DNA of 5,329 nt. It comes from Rhodospirillales bacterium (GTDB taxonomy: Bacteria > Pseudomonadota > Alphaproteobacteria > Geminicoccales > Geminicoccaceae). The stretch covers positions 1 to 5,329 of the forward strand of contig SLRI01000582.1 in NCBI GenBank assembly GCA_007131045.1, written 5' to 3'. Below the pieces are notes generated by a model. The model saw nothing but the letters and a program-made list of their open reading frames with translations, was not told where the DNA came from and did no database searches. The position numbers were made by a program, and so were the translations under genes. Shown here in pieces: positions 1-5,329 of this stretch (positions are counted from its first letter, which is position 1; every line of letters begins with the position of its first letter).

Positions 1-1266
1 ATCACCCGTGACCGCTACGGGGTCGAGGACGAGAAGCTGCGGCGCTTTCGCTACGGCGTGCAGGTGAATTCCCTAGGCCTCACCGAGCAGCAGCCGGAGA
101 ACAACGTCTACCGCATTCTACTCGAGACCCTGGCCGTCACGCTGTCGAAGAAGGCCAGGGCGCGGGCCGTGCAGCTTCCCGCTTGGAACGAGGCCTTGGG
201 GCTGCCCCGCCCCTGGGATCAGCAGTGGTCGTTGCGCTTGCAGCAGATCCTGGCGCTCGAGACCGATCTGCTCGACTACGACGACATTTTCGACGGCAGC
301 CATGTGATGGACGCCAAGGTCGCCGAGTTGAAGCAGCAGGCCTTGGCCGAGCTCGCGCGGATCGATGCGATGGGCGGAGCACTGGCCGCGGTCGATTCCG
401 GCTACATGAAGAGCCGGCTGGTCGAGAGCAGTGCTGTCCGCGTCCAGGCGATCGCCTCGGGCGCGCAGAAGGTCGTGGGCGTCAACTGCTACACCGAAAC
501 CGCCCCCTCGCCACTCACCACGGGCGAGGACGGCGGCTTCATGACCGTCGATCCGGATGCCGAGAAGGAGCAGATCGAGCGCCTCCTGGCGCATCGCGCA
601 CGGCGCGACGGTGGCGCAGCCGCGGCGGCCCTGGTCGAGCTGGAAGCTGCGGCCAGGGAAGGCCGCAACGTCATGCCGGCCTCGATATCGTGTGCGCATG
701 CCGGGGTCACCACGGGCGAATGGGCCGAGGCGCTGCGCCGGGTGTTCGGCGAATACCGCGCGCCGACCGGGATCGCCGGGGCCGAGACCAGGGGCGACGA
801 CGATGCGCTGGCCCCGGTGCGCGCCAAGGTCGACGCGCTGGCCACAGCTACCGGGCGACGGCTGAAGATCCTGGTCGGCAAGCCGGGACTCGACGGGCAC
901 TCGAACGGCGCCGAGCAGATCGCCGTCGCAGCCAGGGATTCCGGCATGGAGGTGGTCTACGAGGGCATCCGCCTCAGCCCGGCGCGGATCGTCGGCACGG
1001 CGCTCGAGGAAGCGGTGCACGTGGTCGGGCTCTCGATCCTCTCGGGCTCGCACCTGCCGCTGGTCGAGGAGGTGATGGAGCGGATGCGCCGGGCCGGGAT
1101 CGGCGACATCCCGGTGGTCGTCGGCGGCATCATCCCGCCCGACGACAAGCAGGCGCTGCTCGCCATGGGCGTGGCCCGGGTCTACACGCCCAAGGACTTC
1201 GCGATCGCCCGGATCATGAGCGACATCGCGGACATCGTGGCAGCCGCCGAGAGCAAGGCTGCTTAA
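1..1266 (+). CDS. ecm: Ethylmalonyl-CoA mutase, B12-dependent (5' end outside the window)
   Basis: The frame is open from the first base and ends with TAA, giving 421 visible residues. Family members are usually about 650-680 residues, so roughly the first third is missing. The GTG at position 58 lies inside the conserved stretch RRFRYGVQVNSLGLTEQQPE and is not the start. Visible residues 1 to about 190 are the end of the acyl-CoA mutase barrel, with the PWDQQWSLRLQQILA segment that I associate with the Ecm/MeaA branch; methylmalonyl-CoA mutases differ here. Residues from about 286 form the cobalamin-binding domain with the base-off DxHxxG motif (D298, H300, G303; His is the lower cobalt ligand), followed by GLSILSGSH and VVVGGIIPP. 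The known family reaction is (2R)-ethylmalonyl-CoA to (2S)-methylsuccinyl-CoA, a cytoplasmic step of acetyl-CoA assimilation without a glyoxylate shunt. The substrate-determining N-terminal part is not visible, so a related B12 mutase cannot be fully excluded. Confidence 0.9.
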   Translation: MTRDRYGVEDEKLRRFRYGVQVNSLGLTEQQPENNVYRILLETLAVTLSKKARARAVQLPAWNEALGLPRPWDQQWSLRLQQILALETDLLDYDDIFDGSHVMDAKVAELKQQALAELARIDAMGGALAAVDSGYMKSRLVESSAVRVQAIASGAQKVVGVNCYTETAPSPLTTGEDGGFMTVDPDAEKEQIERLLAHRARRDGGAAAAALVELEAAAREGRNVMPASISCAHAGVTTGEWAEALRRVFGEYRAPTGIAGAETRGDDDALAPVRAKVDALATATGRRLKILVGKPGLDGHSNGAEQIAVAARDSGMEVVYEGIRLSPARIVGTALEEAVHVVGLSILSGSHLPLVEEVMERMRRAGIGDIPVVVGGIIPPDDKQALLAMGVARVYTPKDFAIARIMSDIADIVAAAESKAA

Positions 1267-1277
1267 GGGAAGAATGC

Positions 1278-1296
1278 GGGGGAAATGATTTCCCCC
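1278..1296. terminator. Perfect 19-bp palindrome after ecm, possible terminator stem
   Basis: GGGGGAAAT, one central G, then ATTTCCCCC: a perfect palindrome starting 11 nt after the ecm stop codon. As RNA it makes a compact GC-capped hairpin. It is followed by ACGCCCCC rather than a run of T on the + strand, so it is not a canonical intrinsic terminator in that direction. On the - strand the downstream bases (GCATTCTTCCCTT) are more T-rich. A transcript-end or mRNA-stabilising role is inferred from position and structure only. Confidence 0.35.
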
Positions 1297-1359
1297 ACGC
1301 CCCCTCGGGACTTTGCGCTGGCGTTCGTGACGGGTGCCGGCGCGAAAAACCGTTGGGGT

Positions 1360-1382
1360 GTGGGGAAGATCATCTTCCCCAC
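1360..1382. terminator. Perfect 23-bp palindrome, possible terminator stem
   Basis: The arms GTGGGGAAGAT (1360-1370) and ATCTTCCCCAC (1372-1382) are exact reverse complements around a single C. As RNA this gives a stem of about 10 bp with a tiny loop, followed on the + strand by GTTTCCTTG, a modestly U-rich tract. It resembles the palindrome at 1278-1296 (both have GGGGAA, an AT-rich centre, TTCCCC and then ACG), and the two sit at opposite ends of the longer inverted repeat. It could end ecm transcripts before the tRNA gene. The tract after it is weak for a canonical intrinsic terminator. Confidence 0.4.
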
Positions 1383-1411
1383 GTTTCCTTGTCGTCCGCC
1401 CGCATAATCGC

Positions 1412-1439
1412 TTGCCGAGCCGGGCGGTTTCGCCATATC
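1412..1439 (+). promoter_or_regulatory. Weak candidate promoter for tRNA-Gly
   Basis: TTGCCG (1412-1417) and CATATC (1434-1439) resemble -35 and -10 boxes with a 16-nt spacer. They end 14 nt before the first base of the tRNA. The position is right for a tRNA promoter and the palindrome at 1360-1382 would separate it from ecm. Both boxes are poor matches, and alphaproteobacterial promoters often deviate from the E. coli consensus, so this is a positional guess. Confidence 0.25.
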
Positions 1440-1453
1440 AGAGACGGTGCGGG

Positions 1454-1528
1454 GCGGGCGTAGTTCAGAGGTAGAACGTCAGCTTCCCAAGCTGAATGTC
1501 GTGGGTTCGATTCCCATCGCCCGCTCCA
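1454..1528 (+). tRNA. tRNA-Gly (anticodon CCC), CCA encoded
   Basis: A full cloverleaf can be drawn. The acceptor stem is GCGGGCG (1454-1460) with CGCCCGC (1518-1524). The D stem is GTTC (1463-1466) with GAAC (1474-1477). The anticodon stem is TCAGC (1479-1483) with GCTGA (1491-1495), around the seven-base loop TTCCCAA, which places anticodon CCC at 1486-1488. The T arm is GTGGG, TTCGATT, CCCAT (1501-1517). The discriminator is T1525 and the CCA end (1526-1528) is genomically encoded. It decodes GGG glycine codons. It stands alone and converges with the lysR gene, whose stop codon lies 18 nt beyond. TTTTT (1539-1543) shortly after the tRNA may help to end its transcript. Confidence 0.97.
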
Positions 1529-1546
1529 GTTTCTCCGCTTTTTCAG

Positions 1547-2563
1547 TCAGTAGTAGGTGCGCGCCTCGATCGGTGTGGCGTCGATGCGCTGCACCAGTTC
1601 GGCCGTGAGCGCTTGTTCGGCGCGGTTGCAGCGGGCGGCGGGGTTGGTGACGAGGTGGACGTCGATCGCCGGCGGGTCGTCCAAGGGTGGCAGGCGCCAG
1701 AGCAGGCCGTCCTCGACGTCGCGGCGGACGACGTGCAGCGGCAGGGGGCCGATGCCGAGCCCGGCGATGATCAACCGGCGGACCTCCTCCAGATGCGGCG
1801 AGGTGGCGACGACGCGGTCCTCGAGGCCGAGCGAGGCGCGCAGTATCGCCACCGATCTCAGCGCGTCGTGCATCTGGTCGGTGACGAAGGAGACCGAGGC
1901 CTCGCCCGCGAGGTCTTCGGCCGCGAGGCCGGTGCGGCCGAAGAGTTTGTGCCCCGGGCCGCAGAAGAGGCCGAAGAACTCGCGGTAGAGCCGGCGGTAG
2001 TCGAGCTTCGGGCTCTTCTCGTGGACCAGGCAGACGGCGAAGCTGCTGCGCCGGGCCATGACGCTGTCGATGGCGAAGCGGCTGGTCATGACGTCGATCG
2101 AGAGCGTCGCCTTGGGGTGGCGGGCGTGGAACGCGGCGAGTGCGGCATCGAACAGCGGGCAGACGACGTGGCTCGCCATGGCGATCCGCACATGGCCCTG
2201 CACCTCCTCCTTGATCTCGCGCATCGCCGTGTCGAGGCGGAGGATGGCGCCCTGGATGTCGACCGCCTCGCGGTAGAGCTCCCTTCCGGCCTCGGTGAGC
2301 GCGAAGCGGCCGGGGCCGCGGTCGAGCAGGCGCCGGCCGAGTCGTTGCTCGAGCCGCTTGAGGGCATTGGAGACGGTGGGCTGCTTGAGCCTGAGCCGCT
2401 CGGCGGCGTCGGTGACGCTCTGCGCTTCGGCCAGGGCGATGAAGGTGCGCAACAGGTTCCAGTCGAGCTCGCGGGCGAGCCGCTCGGCCGGATCGGTGGC
2501 AACAGGCTCGGGCCTCGACGGGGCGTTGGCGGCGGGCTCGGTCGGGCGGAACATGACCGGCAT
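1547..2563 (-). CDS. LysR-type transcriptional regulator, divergent from the ABC importer operon
   Basis: 338 residues, slightly longer than the usual 290-330. Residues 36-95 form the winged helix-turn-helix (core LLRTFIALAEAQSVTDAAER, then QPTVSNALKRLEQRLGRRLLDR), followed by the linker helix (about 96-120) and the effector-binding domain (about 125-330). That domain contains FCGPGHKLF (200-208), a common LysR landmark, and GLGIGPLPLHVV (268-279). The first 32 residues are an Ala/Pro-rich extension. I keep the start at 2563 because no usable ATG, GTG or TTG lies closer to the domain except Met4 (2554); the ribosome site before either is poor. The gene is transcribed away from the permease genes across a 94-bp control region, so I infer that it regulates that importer and itself. 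The family is certain; the inducer is unknown. No close named homologue is recognised. Confidence 0.92.
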   Translation of the reverse strand: MPVMFRPTEPAANAPSRPEPVATDPAERLARELDWNLLRTFIALAEAQSVTDAAERLRLKQPTVSNALKRLEQRLGRRLLDRGPGRFALTEAGRELYREAVDIQGAILRLDTAMREIKEEVQGHVRIAMASHVVCPLFDAALAAFHARHPKATLSIDVMTSRFAIDSVMARRSSFAVCLVHEKSPKLDYRRLYREFFGLFCGPGHKLFGRTGLAAEDLAGEASVSFVTDQMHDALRSVAILRASLGLEDRVVATSPHLEEVRRLIIAGLGIGPLPLHVVRRDVEDGLLWRLPPLDDPPAIDVHLVTNPAARCNRAEQALTAELVQRIDATPIEARTYY

Positions 2564-2608
2564 TCTTGCAGGCTATAGCCACCATTCAAAGCATCTATTT
2601 GAAGAATG
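2561..2608. promoter_or_regulatory. Operator-like inverted repeats between lysR and the ABC operon
   Basis: This stretch is AT-rich compared with its surroundings and holds three symmetrical elements. (a) GGCTATAGCC (2571-2580) is a perfect 10-bp palindrome. (b) TTCAAA (2585-2590) and TTTGAA (2598-2603) are exact inverted half-sites with a 7-nt spacer. (c) CATTCTT (2561-2567) and AAGAATG (2602-2608) are exact inverted copies 34 nt apart, the left one overlapping the lysR ATG. LysR-family proteins usually bind imperfect dyads of the T-N11-A kind in such divergent regions; T2585/A2597 and T2576/A2588 have that spacing, but the main dyad is not centred on it. Binding by the adjacent regulator is inferred. 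Clear -35/-10 boxes were not recognised for either gene. Confidence 0.5.
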
Positions 2609-2643
2609 GCCTCGATGGCGGCACAGTCGCGCTCATTGCCACA

Positions 2644-2650
2644 GCGAGGT
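2644..2650 (+). promoter_or_regulatory. Ribosome binding site fixing the permease 1 start
   Basis: GCGAGGT ends 7 nt before the ATG at 2658. The frame is open much further upstream (to 2295), running antisense through lysR. This site, the divergent control region and the immediate start of a membrane-protein N-terminus all favour 2658 as the true start. Confidence 0.7.
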
Positions 2651-2657
2651 GCCCTGC

Positions 2658-3524
2658 ATGTCGGTCGAGGCGCGCGAACGACGTCAGCCCTGGATATTGC
2701 TGTCGCCGGCGCTGACCGCGATCACGCTGTTGCTGTTCATCCCGCTCGTTTTCATCGTCGTCTACTCGTTCTGGCTGAGGACGGCGGTGGGCGGGGTCGA
2801 GGTGACGTTCTCGATGCTGAACTGGCAGCGGGCGCTGACCGACCCGTTCTACCGCTACATCCTGATCGCCACGCTGAGGATCGCCTTCGTCACCACGATC
2901 TTCTGCGCGGTGCTGGGCTATCCGGCCGCCTACTTCATCGCTCGGGCAAGCGGCAACCGGACGCTGCTGCTGCTCCTGCTGATGCTGCCGTTCTGGATCA
3001 GCTACATCATCCGGACGATGTCCTGGATCAACATCCTGGGCGTTTCGGGGGCTCTCAACACCACCATGCTGTCGCTCGGCATCGTCAACGAGCCGATCCA
3101 GATGCTCTACAACGAGGCGACGGTGATCCTCGGCCTCGTCCATTTCCTCCTGCCGTTCATGGTCTTGAACGTCTATGTCAGTGTGGAGGGGATCGACCGC
3201 AGCCTCGAGGATGCCGCGAGCTCCCTGGGTGCCACGCGGTTTCAGGCGTTTCGCGAGGTGACGCTGCCGCTCTCGCTGCCGGGGCTCGCGGCGGGCGGGC
3301 TCTTGTGCTTCGTGCTCGCGGCCGGGACCTACATCACGCCGTTGATCCTGGGCGGGCCAAGGGATGCGATGTTCGCCAATCTCGTCTTCGAGGCGATCAT
3401 TACCCAGCTCAACTGGCCAATGGGCTCGGCCCTATCCTTGTTGCTGCTGCTGGTCCTGGGGGCCGTGGTCGCCGTCTACAACCACTTTCTCGGCATGAGC
3501 CAGCTGTCGCGGGGGCTCGCCTGA
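2658..3524 (+). CDS. ABC importer permease, PotB/PotH type (spermidine/putrescine family)
   Basis: 288 residues, typical for this family. It is an inner-membrane channel subunit. Six hydrophobic segments can be seen at about 13-37, 68-93, 102-126, 156-177, 208-232 and 256-275. The cytoplasmic EAA loop that docks on the ATPase is at about 184-208: E184-D-A-A, G191, then L203-P204 and P208. The segment LLMLPFWISYIIRTMSWINI (107-126) is characteristic of PotB/PotH-type permeases. The start at 2658 has a good ribosome site. The last codon overlaps the next gene as TGATG, so the two permeases are translationally coupled and probably form a heterodimer. The family mostly imports spermidine or putrescine, but relatives carry other small organic solutes, so the substrate is not assigned from this subunit. 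Confidence 0.93.
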   Translation: MSVEARERRQPWILLSPALTAITLLLFIPLVFIVVYSFWLRTAVGGVEVTFSMLNWQRALTDPFYRYILIATLRIAFVTTIFCAVLGYPAAYFIARASGNRTLLLLLLMLPFWISYIIRTMSWINILGVSGALNTTMLSLGIVNEPIQMLYNEATVILGLVHFLLPFMVLNVYVSVEGIDRSLEDAASSLGATRFQAFREVTLPLSLPGLAAGGLLCFVLAAGTYITPLILGGPRDAMFANLVFEAIITQLNWPMGSALSLLLLLVLGAVVAVYNHFLGMSQLSRGLA

Positions 3525-4327
3525 TGAAGCGCCTCCTGCCCACCGGCTGGGGGTTGATCCGGGCTTATGCGATCCTGGTCTACCTCTTCATGTTCCTGCC
3601 GGTGGCCGTGGTCGTGCTCTTGAGCTTCAACGCCAGCCAGTTCGGCGCCTTTCCGATGACCGGGCTGTCGCTGCGCTGGTTCGAGGCGCTCTGGCAGAAC
3701 GAGGCGGTGCTCCGCGCATTTCGCACCTCCTTCCTCTTGGGCACGCTCACCGCGCTGATCTCGACCACCTTGGGCGTGCTGGCCAGCCTCGCCATGGTCC
3801 GCTACCAGGTTCCGGGCCGCAACCTCATCGCGGTGATCCTCATTGCACCCATTCTCATTCCCGAGGTGGTGCTGGCGGTGGCGCTCCTGCTCTTCTTGCA
3901 GCTGCTCGGCATCCCCAAGAGCTTTTTTCTGCTCTTGATGGGCCACGTCATCTTCACCCTGCCCTTCGTCATCCTGGTGGTCCAGGCACGGCTGGTCGGC
4001 ATCAAGCGGGAATACGAGGAGGCGGCCTTGAGCCTGGGGGCTTCGCCGCGGCAGACCTTCTTCGCCGTCACCCTGCCGCTTTTGGCACCCGCCATTTTCG
4101 CGGGTATGCTCTTCGCGTTCACCATCTCGTTCGACGACATCACCGGCACCCTCTTCTGGAAGCCCGGCGGGGTGGAGACGGTGCCGACACAGATCTTCGC
4201 CATGCTCCGCCACTCGATCAGCCCGGAGATCAACGCCTTGGGCACGGTGATGATCGTGCTCACCGTGGGCGTGCCGCTCCTCGGGGCGGCGATCGCCCGG
4301 CGCATGGCCATCAAGCGCGGCACTTGA
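3524..4327 (+). CDS. ABC importer permease, PotC/PotI type (spermidine/putrescine family)
   Basis: 267 residues, normal for PotC-like subunits. The ATG shares its A with the stop codon of the previous permease gene. A GGGGG run (3511-3515) lies 8 nt upstream and may serve ribosome binding along with re-initiation. Hydrophobic segments lie at about 14-35, 68-92, 101-128, 133-155, 187-203 and 238-258. The EAA loop is at about 164-188: E165-E166-A-A, G172, then L184-P185. FDDITGTLFWKPGGVETVPT (203-222) and the SPEINALGTVMI stretch (233-244) match the conserved C-terminal part of PotC-like proteins. It is the second half of the transmembrane channel. The binding-protein gene follows after 35 nt in the same operon. 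Confidence 0.93.
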   Translation: MKRLLPTGWGLIRAYAILVYLFMFLPVAVVVLLSFNASQFGAFPMTGLSLRWFEALWQNEAVLRAFRTSFLLGTLTALISTTLGVLASLAMVRYQVPGRNLIAVILIAPILIPEVVLAVALLLFLQLLGIPKSFFLLLMGHVIFTLPFVILVVQARLVGIKREYEEAALSLGASPRQTFFAVTLPLLAPAIFAGMLFAFTISFDDITGTLFWKPGGVETVPTQIFAMLRHSISPEINALGTVMIVLTVGVPLLGAAIARRMAIKRGT

Positions 4328-4348
4328 GCCGCGAGGAACCGTAACGGC

Positions 4349-4355
4349 AAGGGAG
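4349..4355 (+). promoter_or_regulatory. Strong ribosome binding site fixing the binding-protein start
   Basis: AAGGGAG ends 7 nt before the ATG at 4363. A competing ATG at 4356 lies too close to this site and opens a frame of only nine codons. A start at 4363 gives a protein with a well-formed signal peptide. Confidence 0.75.
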
Positions 4356-4362
4356 ATGCCAG

Positions 4363-5329
4363 ATGGACAATTCACGACGCTATGAGCGGCTCCGCGAGCG
4401 CTACCTGAACGGCGGGCTGGAGCGGCGGCAGTTCCTGGGATTGATCGGAGCCGCCGGGCTCGCCTCGGGGCTGCACACGCCCTTCGCCCGGCTCGCCTTT
4501 GCCCAGGACGTGAGCCAGGTCCGCTTCGACGGCTGGGGCGGGGTGGTCTCCGAGGCCTTTCGCCAGCACGCGTTCAATCCCTACACCGAGGCCACCGGGA
4601 TCACCGTGGTCGACGGCACCTTCGGCGGCGCCGACGAGTATCTGGCCAATGTGCGGGCCAGTCAGCCAGGTGAGTTCAACATCGCCCATCTTTCGGGCGT
4701 CTTCGACTACGCGCGCTACCACAACCTCGAGCTCACCACGGTGCTCAACGAGGACAATATCCCGAACATGCAATACCTGATCCCGAAGCTGGTGAACGTC
4801 TTTCGCGAGATCACCGACGGGACGCTGAGTGCTGTGCCCTACAATTACGGCACCACCGGGCTGGCCTACAACCGCGCCCATATTTCGGACGAGGAGATGC
4901 GGGAGAAGGGGGCGCGGATGCTGATCGACGACGCTCATGCCGGCAAGATCGGCGGCTGGGGCGAGTGGCGGACGCGGATCTGGATGGCCGCACTGGCGAC
5001 CGATCAGGACCCCAACGACATCCAGGACATGGACGCCGTTTGGGACGCCATCCGCCAGCATCGTGATTTGGCGCTCAAGTACTGGGGCTCCGGGGCCGAG
5101 CTGATGAGCCTGTTGGCCGAGGGGGAGATCTACGTCACCGAGGGCTGGTCCGGGCGCATCTACGCGCTGCAGGAGCAGGGTCACGACATCGGCTACTACG
5201 ATCCGCCGAACGGCTTCGGCTGGCAGGAATGCCTGTTCGTGATCAAGGGCTCGCCGATGGAAGCCTGCGAGGAGCTCTTGGACTTCATGCTCGCACCCGA
5301 GACCTCGATCGCGGTCGCCGAGGGGCAGA
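4363..5329 (+). CDS. Tat-exported ABC solute-binding protein, PotD/PotF family (3' end outside the window)
   Basis: 322 residues are visible and the frame runs off the right edge; the family usually has 340-380, so a short C-terminal part is missing. The N-terminus is a Tat-type signal: twin arginines R21-R22 in ERRQFLG, a moderately hydrophobic stretch (25-37), and a likely cleavage after A47 (A45-F-A47, then QD). The mature part is a type II periplasmic binding fold, with FNPYTEATGITV (71-82), AVPYNYGTTGLAYN (156-169), EGWSGRIY (260-267) and NGFGWQECLFVI (283-294) at the places of conserved PotD segments. It should capture solute in the periplasm for the two upstream permeases. Acidic residues that grip polyamine in E. 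coli PotD appear as W202 and R205 here, while E289 stands at the position of PotD Asp257. Spermidine or putrescine is therefore not a safe substrate call. Confidence 0.9.
   Translation, partial: MDNSRRYERLRERYLNGGLERRQFLGLIGAAGLASGLHTPFARLAFAQDVSQVRFDGWGGVVSEAFRQHAFNPYTEATGITVVDGTFGGADEYLANVRASQPGEFNIAHLSGVFDYARYHNLELTTVLNEDNIPNMQYLIPKLVNVFREITDGTLSAVPYNYGTTGLAYNRAHISDEEMREKGARMLIDDAHAGKIGGWGEWRTRIWMAALATDQDPNDIQDMDAVWDAIRQHRDLALKYWGSGAELMSLLAEGEIYVTEGWSGRIYALQEQGHDIGYYDPPNGFGWQECLFVIKGSPMEACEELLDFMLAPETSIAVAEGQ

Larger units (their letters stand above)
1276..1383. repeat. Long imperfect inverted repeat with nested palindromes
   Basis: The left arm (about 1276-1322) and the reverse complement of the right arm (about 1336-1383) align at roughly 37 identical positions of about 48, with a few single-base gaps. 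The spacer between them is 13 nt. Shared blocks in order are CG, GGGG, AA, TGAT, TT, CCCC, AC, CCCC, CGG, TTT, GCGC and GGC. The inner part can form an 8-bp stem (GCGCTGGC 1315-1322 with GCCGGCGC 1336-1343, one G-T pair). Each outer part also folds on itself as a short perfect palindrome. It begins 9 nt after the mutase stop codon. It looks like a palindromic intergenic repeat (BIME- or MITE-like) or a large two-way transcription terminator. No transposase gene or clear target-site duplication was seen. Copy number in the genome cannot be judged here. Confidence 0.6.

Noticed and set aside
118..1053. A 311-residue - strand frame opposite the mutase gene.
   Set aside because: Shadow of a strongly conserved coding region; no domain, no ribosome site and no plausible protein composition.
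1276..1383. Insertion sequence remnant.
   Set aside because: No transposase coding trace and no clear flanking target duplication. Kept as an inverted-repeat element of unknown nature.
1267..1453. Cobalamin riboswitch near the B12-dependent mutase gene.
   Set aside because: The region lies downstream of ecm, and I could not find a B12-box-like conserved core or the expected multi-helix layout; the palindromes account for most of the spacer.
183..1463. A 426-residue + strand frame through ecm and the intergenic repeat.
   Set aside because: It is the second frame of the mutase gene and is Arg/Gly-rich with no domain. Its extension through the inverted repeat only reflects a lack of stop codons in GC-rich DNA.
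1454..1528. tRNA gene as a phage or island attachment site.
   Set aside because: No integrase, no direct repeat of the tRNA 3' end elsewhere in the window, and no change in composition beyond the tRNA.
1496..2578. A 360-residue + strand frame antisense to lysR.
   Set aside because: It lies fully opposite a clear LysR gene, starts inside the tRNA, has no recognisable domain, and its Gly/Ala/Asp/Glu/Arg-rich composition is what GC-biased codons give on the complement.
1479..2585. A 368-residue - strand frame that ends within the tRNA and carries MGIEPTTFSLGS near its C-terminus.
   Set aside because: That peptide is the well-known artefact of translating the complement of a tRNA-Gly gene. The rest is the lysR gene read in the wrong frame, with Arg/Pro-rich low-complexity sequence.
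4372..5184. A 270-residue - strand frame opposite the binding-protein gene.
   Set aside because: The + strand frame here has a signal peptide, a ribosome site and family motifs throughout; the complement is a GC-bias shadow.

Overview
The DNA is GC-rich (about two-thirds G+C by eye), with strongly GC-biased third codon positions and long spurious antisense reading frames. It carries an ethylmalonyl-CoA mutase and polyamine-type ABC transporter genes. This fits a free-living, high-GC alphaproteobacterium, perhaps of the Rhodospirillales/Rhodobacterales/Rhizobiales type. The taxonomic call is an inference from gene content and composition, not from a marker gene.

Layout. (1) Positions 1-1266, + strand: the 3' two-thirds of a B12-dependent acyl-CoA mutase, best read as ethylmalonyl-CoA mutase (ecm/meaA). 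Its 5' end lies left of the window. (2) Positions 1267-1453: an intergenic region largely filled by a long imperfect inverted repeat of about 108 bp. Each of its arms contains its own short perfect palindrome. A weak possible tRNA promoter follows. (3) Positions 1454-1528, + strand: a complete tRNA-Gly with anticodon CCC and encoded CCA. (4) Positions 1547-2563, - strand: a LysR-type transcriptional regulator, convergent with the tRNA. (5) Positions 2564-2657: a divergent control region with several inverted repeats, relatively AT-rich. (6) Positions 2658-5329, + strand: an ABC importer operon made of a PotB/PotH-type permease, a PotC/PotI-type permease translationally coupled to it (ATGA overlap), and a Tat-exported PotD/PotF-type substrate-binding protein cut by the right edge. 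No ATPase gene is seen in the window; it would be expected further downstream.

How it works together. The LysR regulator and the transporter operon share one control region, so the simplest reading is that the regulator controls the importer in response to its substrate or a derivative. The importer belongs to the spermidine/putrescine family. However, a by-eye comparison suggests that two acidic polyamine-contacting residues of E. coli PotD are not conserved, so the substrate should be left open. The mutase belongs to acetyl-CoA assimilation by the ethylmalonyl-CoA pathway and has no evident link to the transporter. Overall this is ordinary chromosomal DNA. The most unusual structures are the nested inverted-repeat element after the mutase gene and the operator-like repeats between lysR and the transporter. 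I did not find a new defence, mobile or RNA system.
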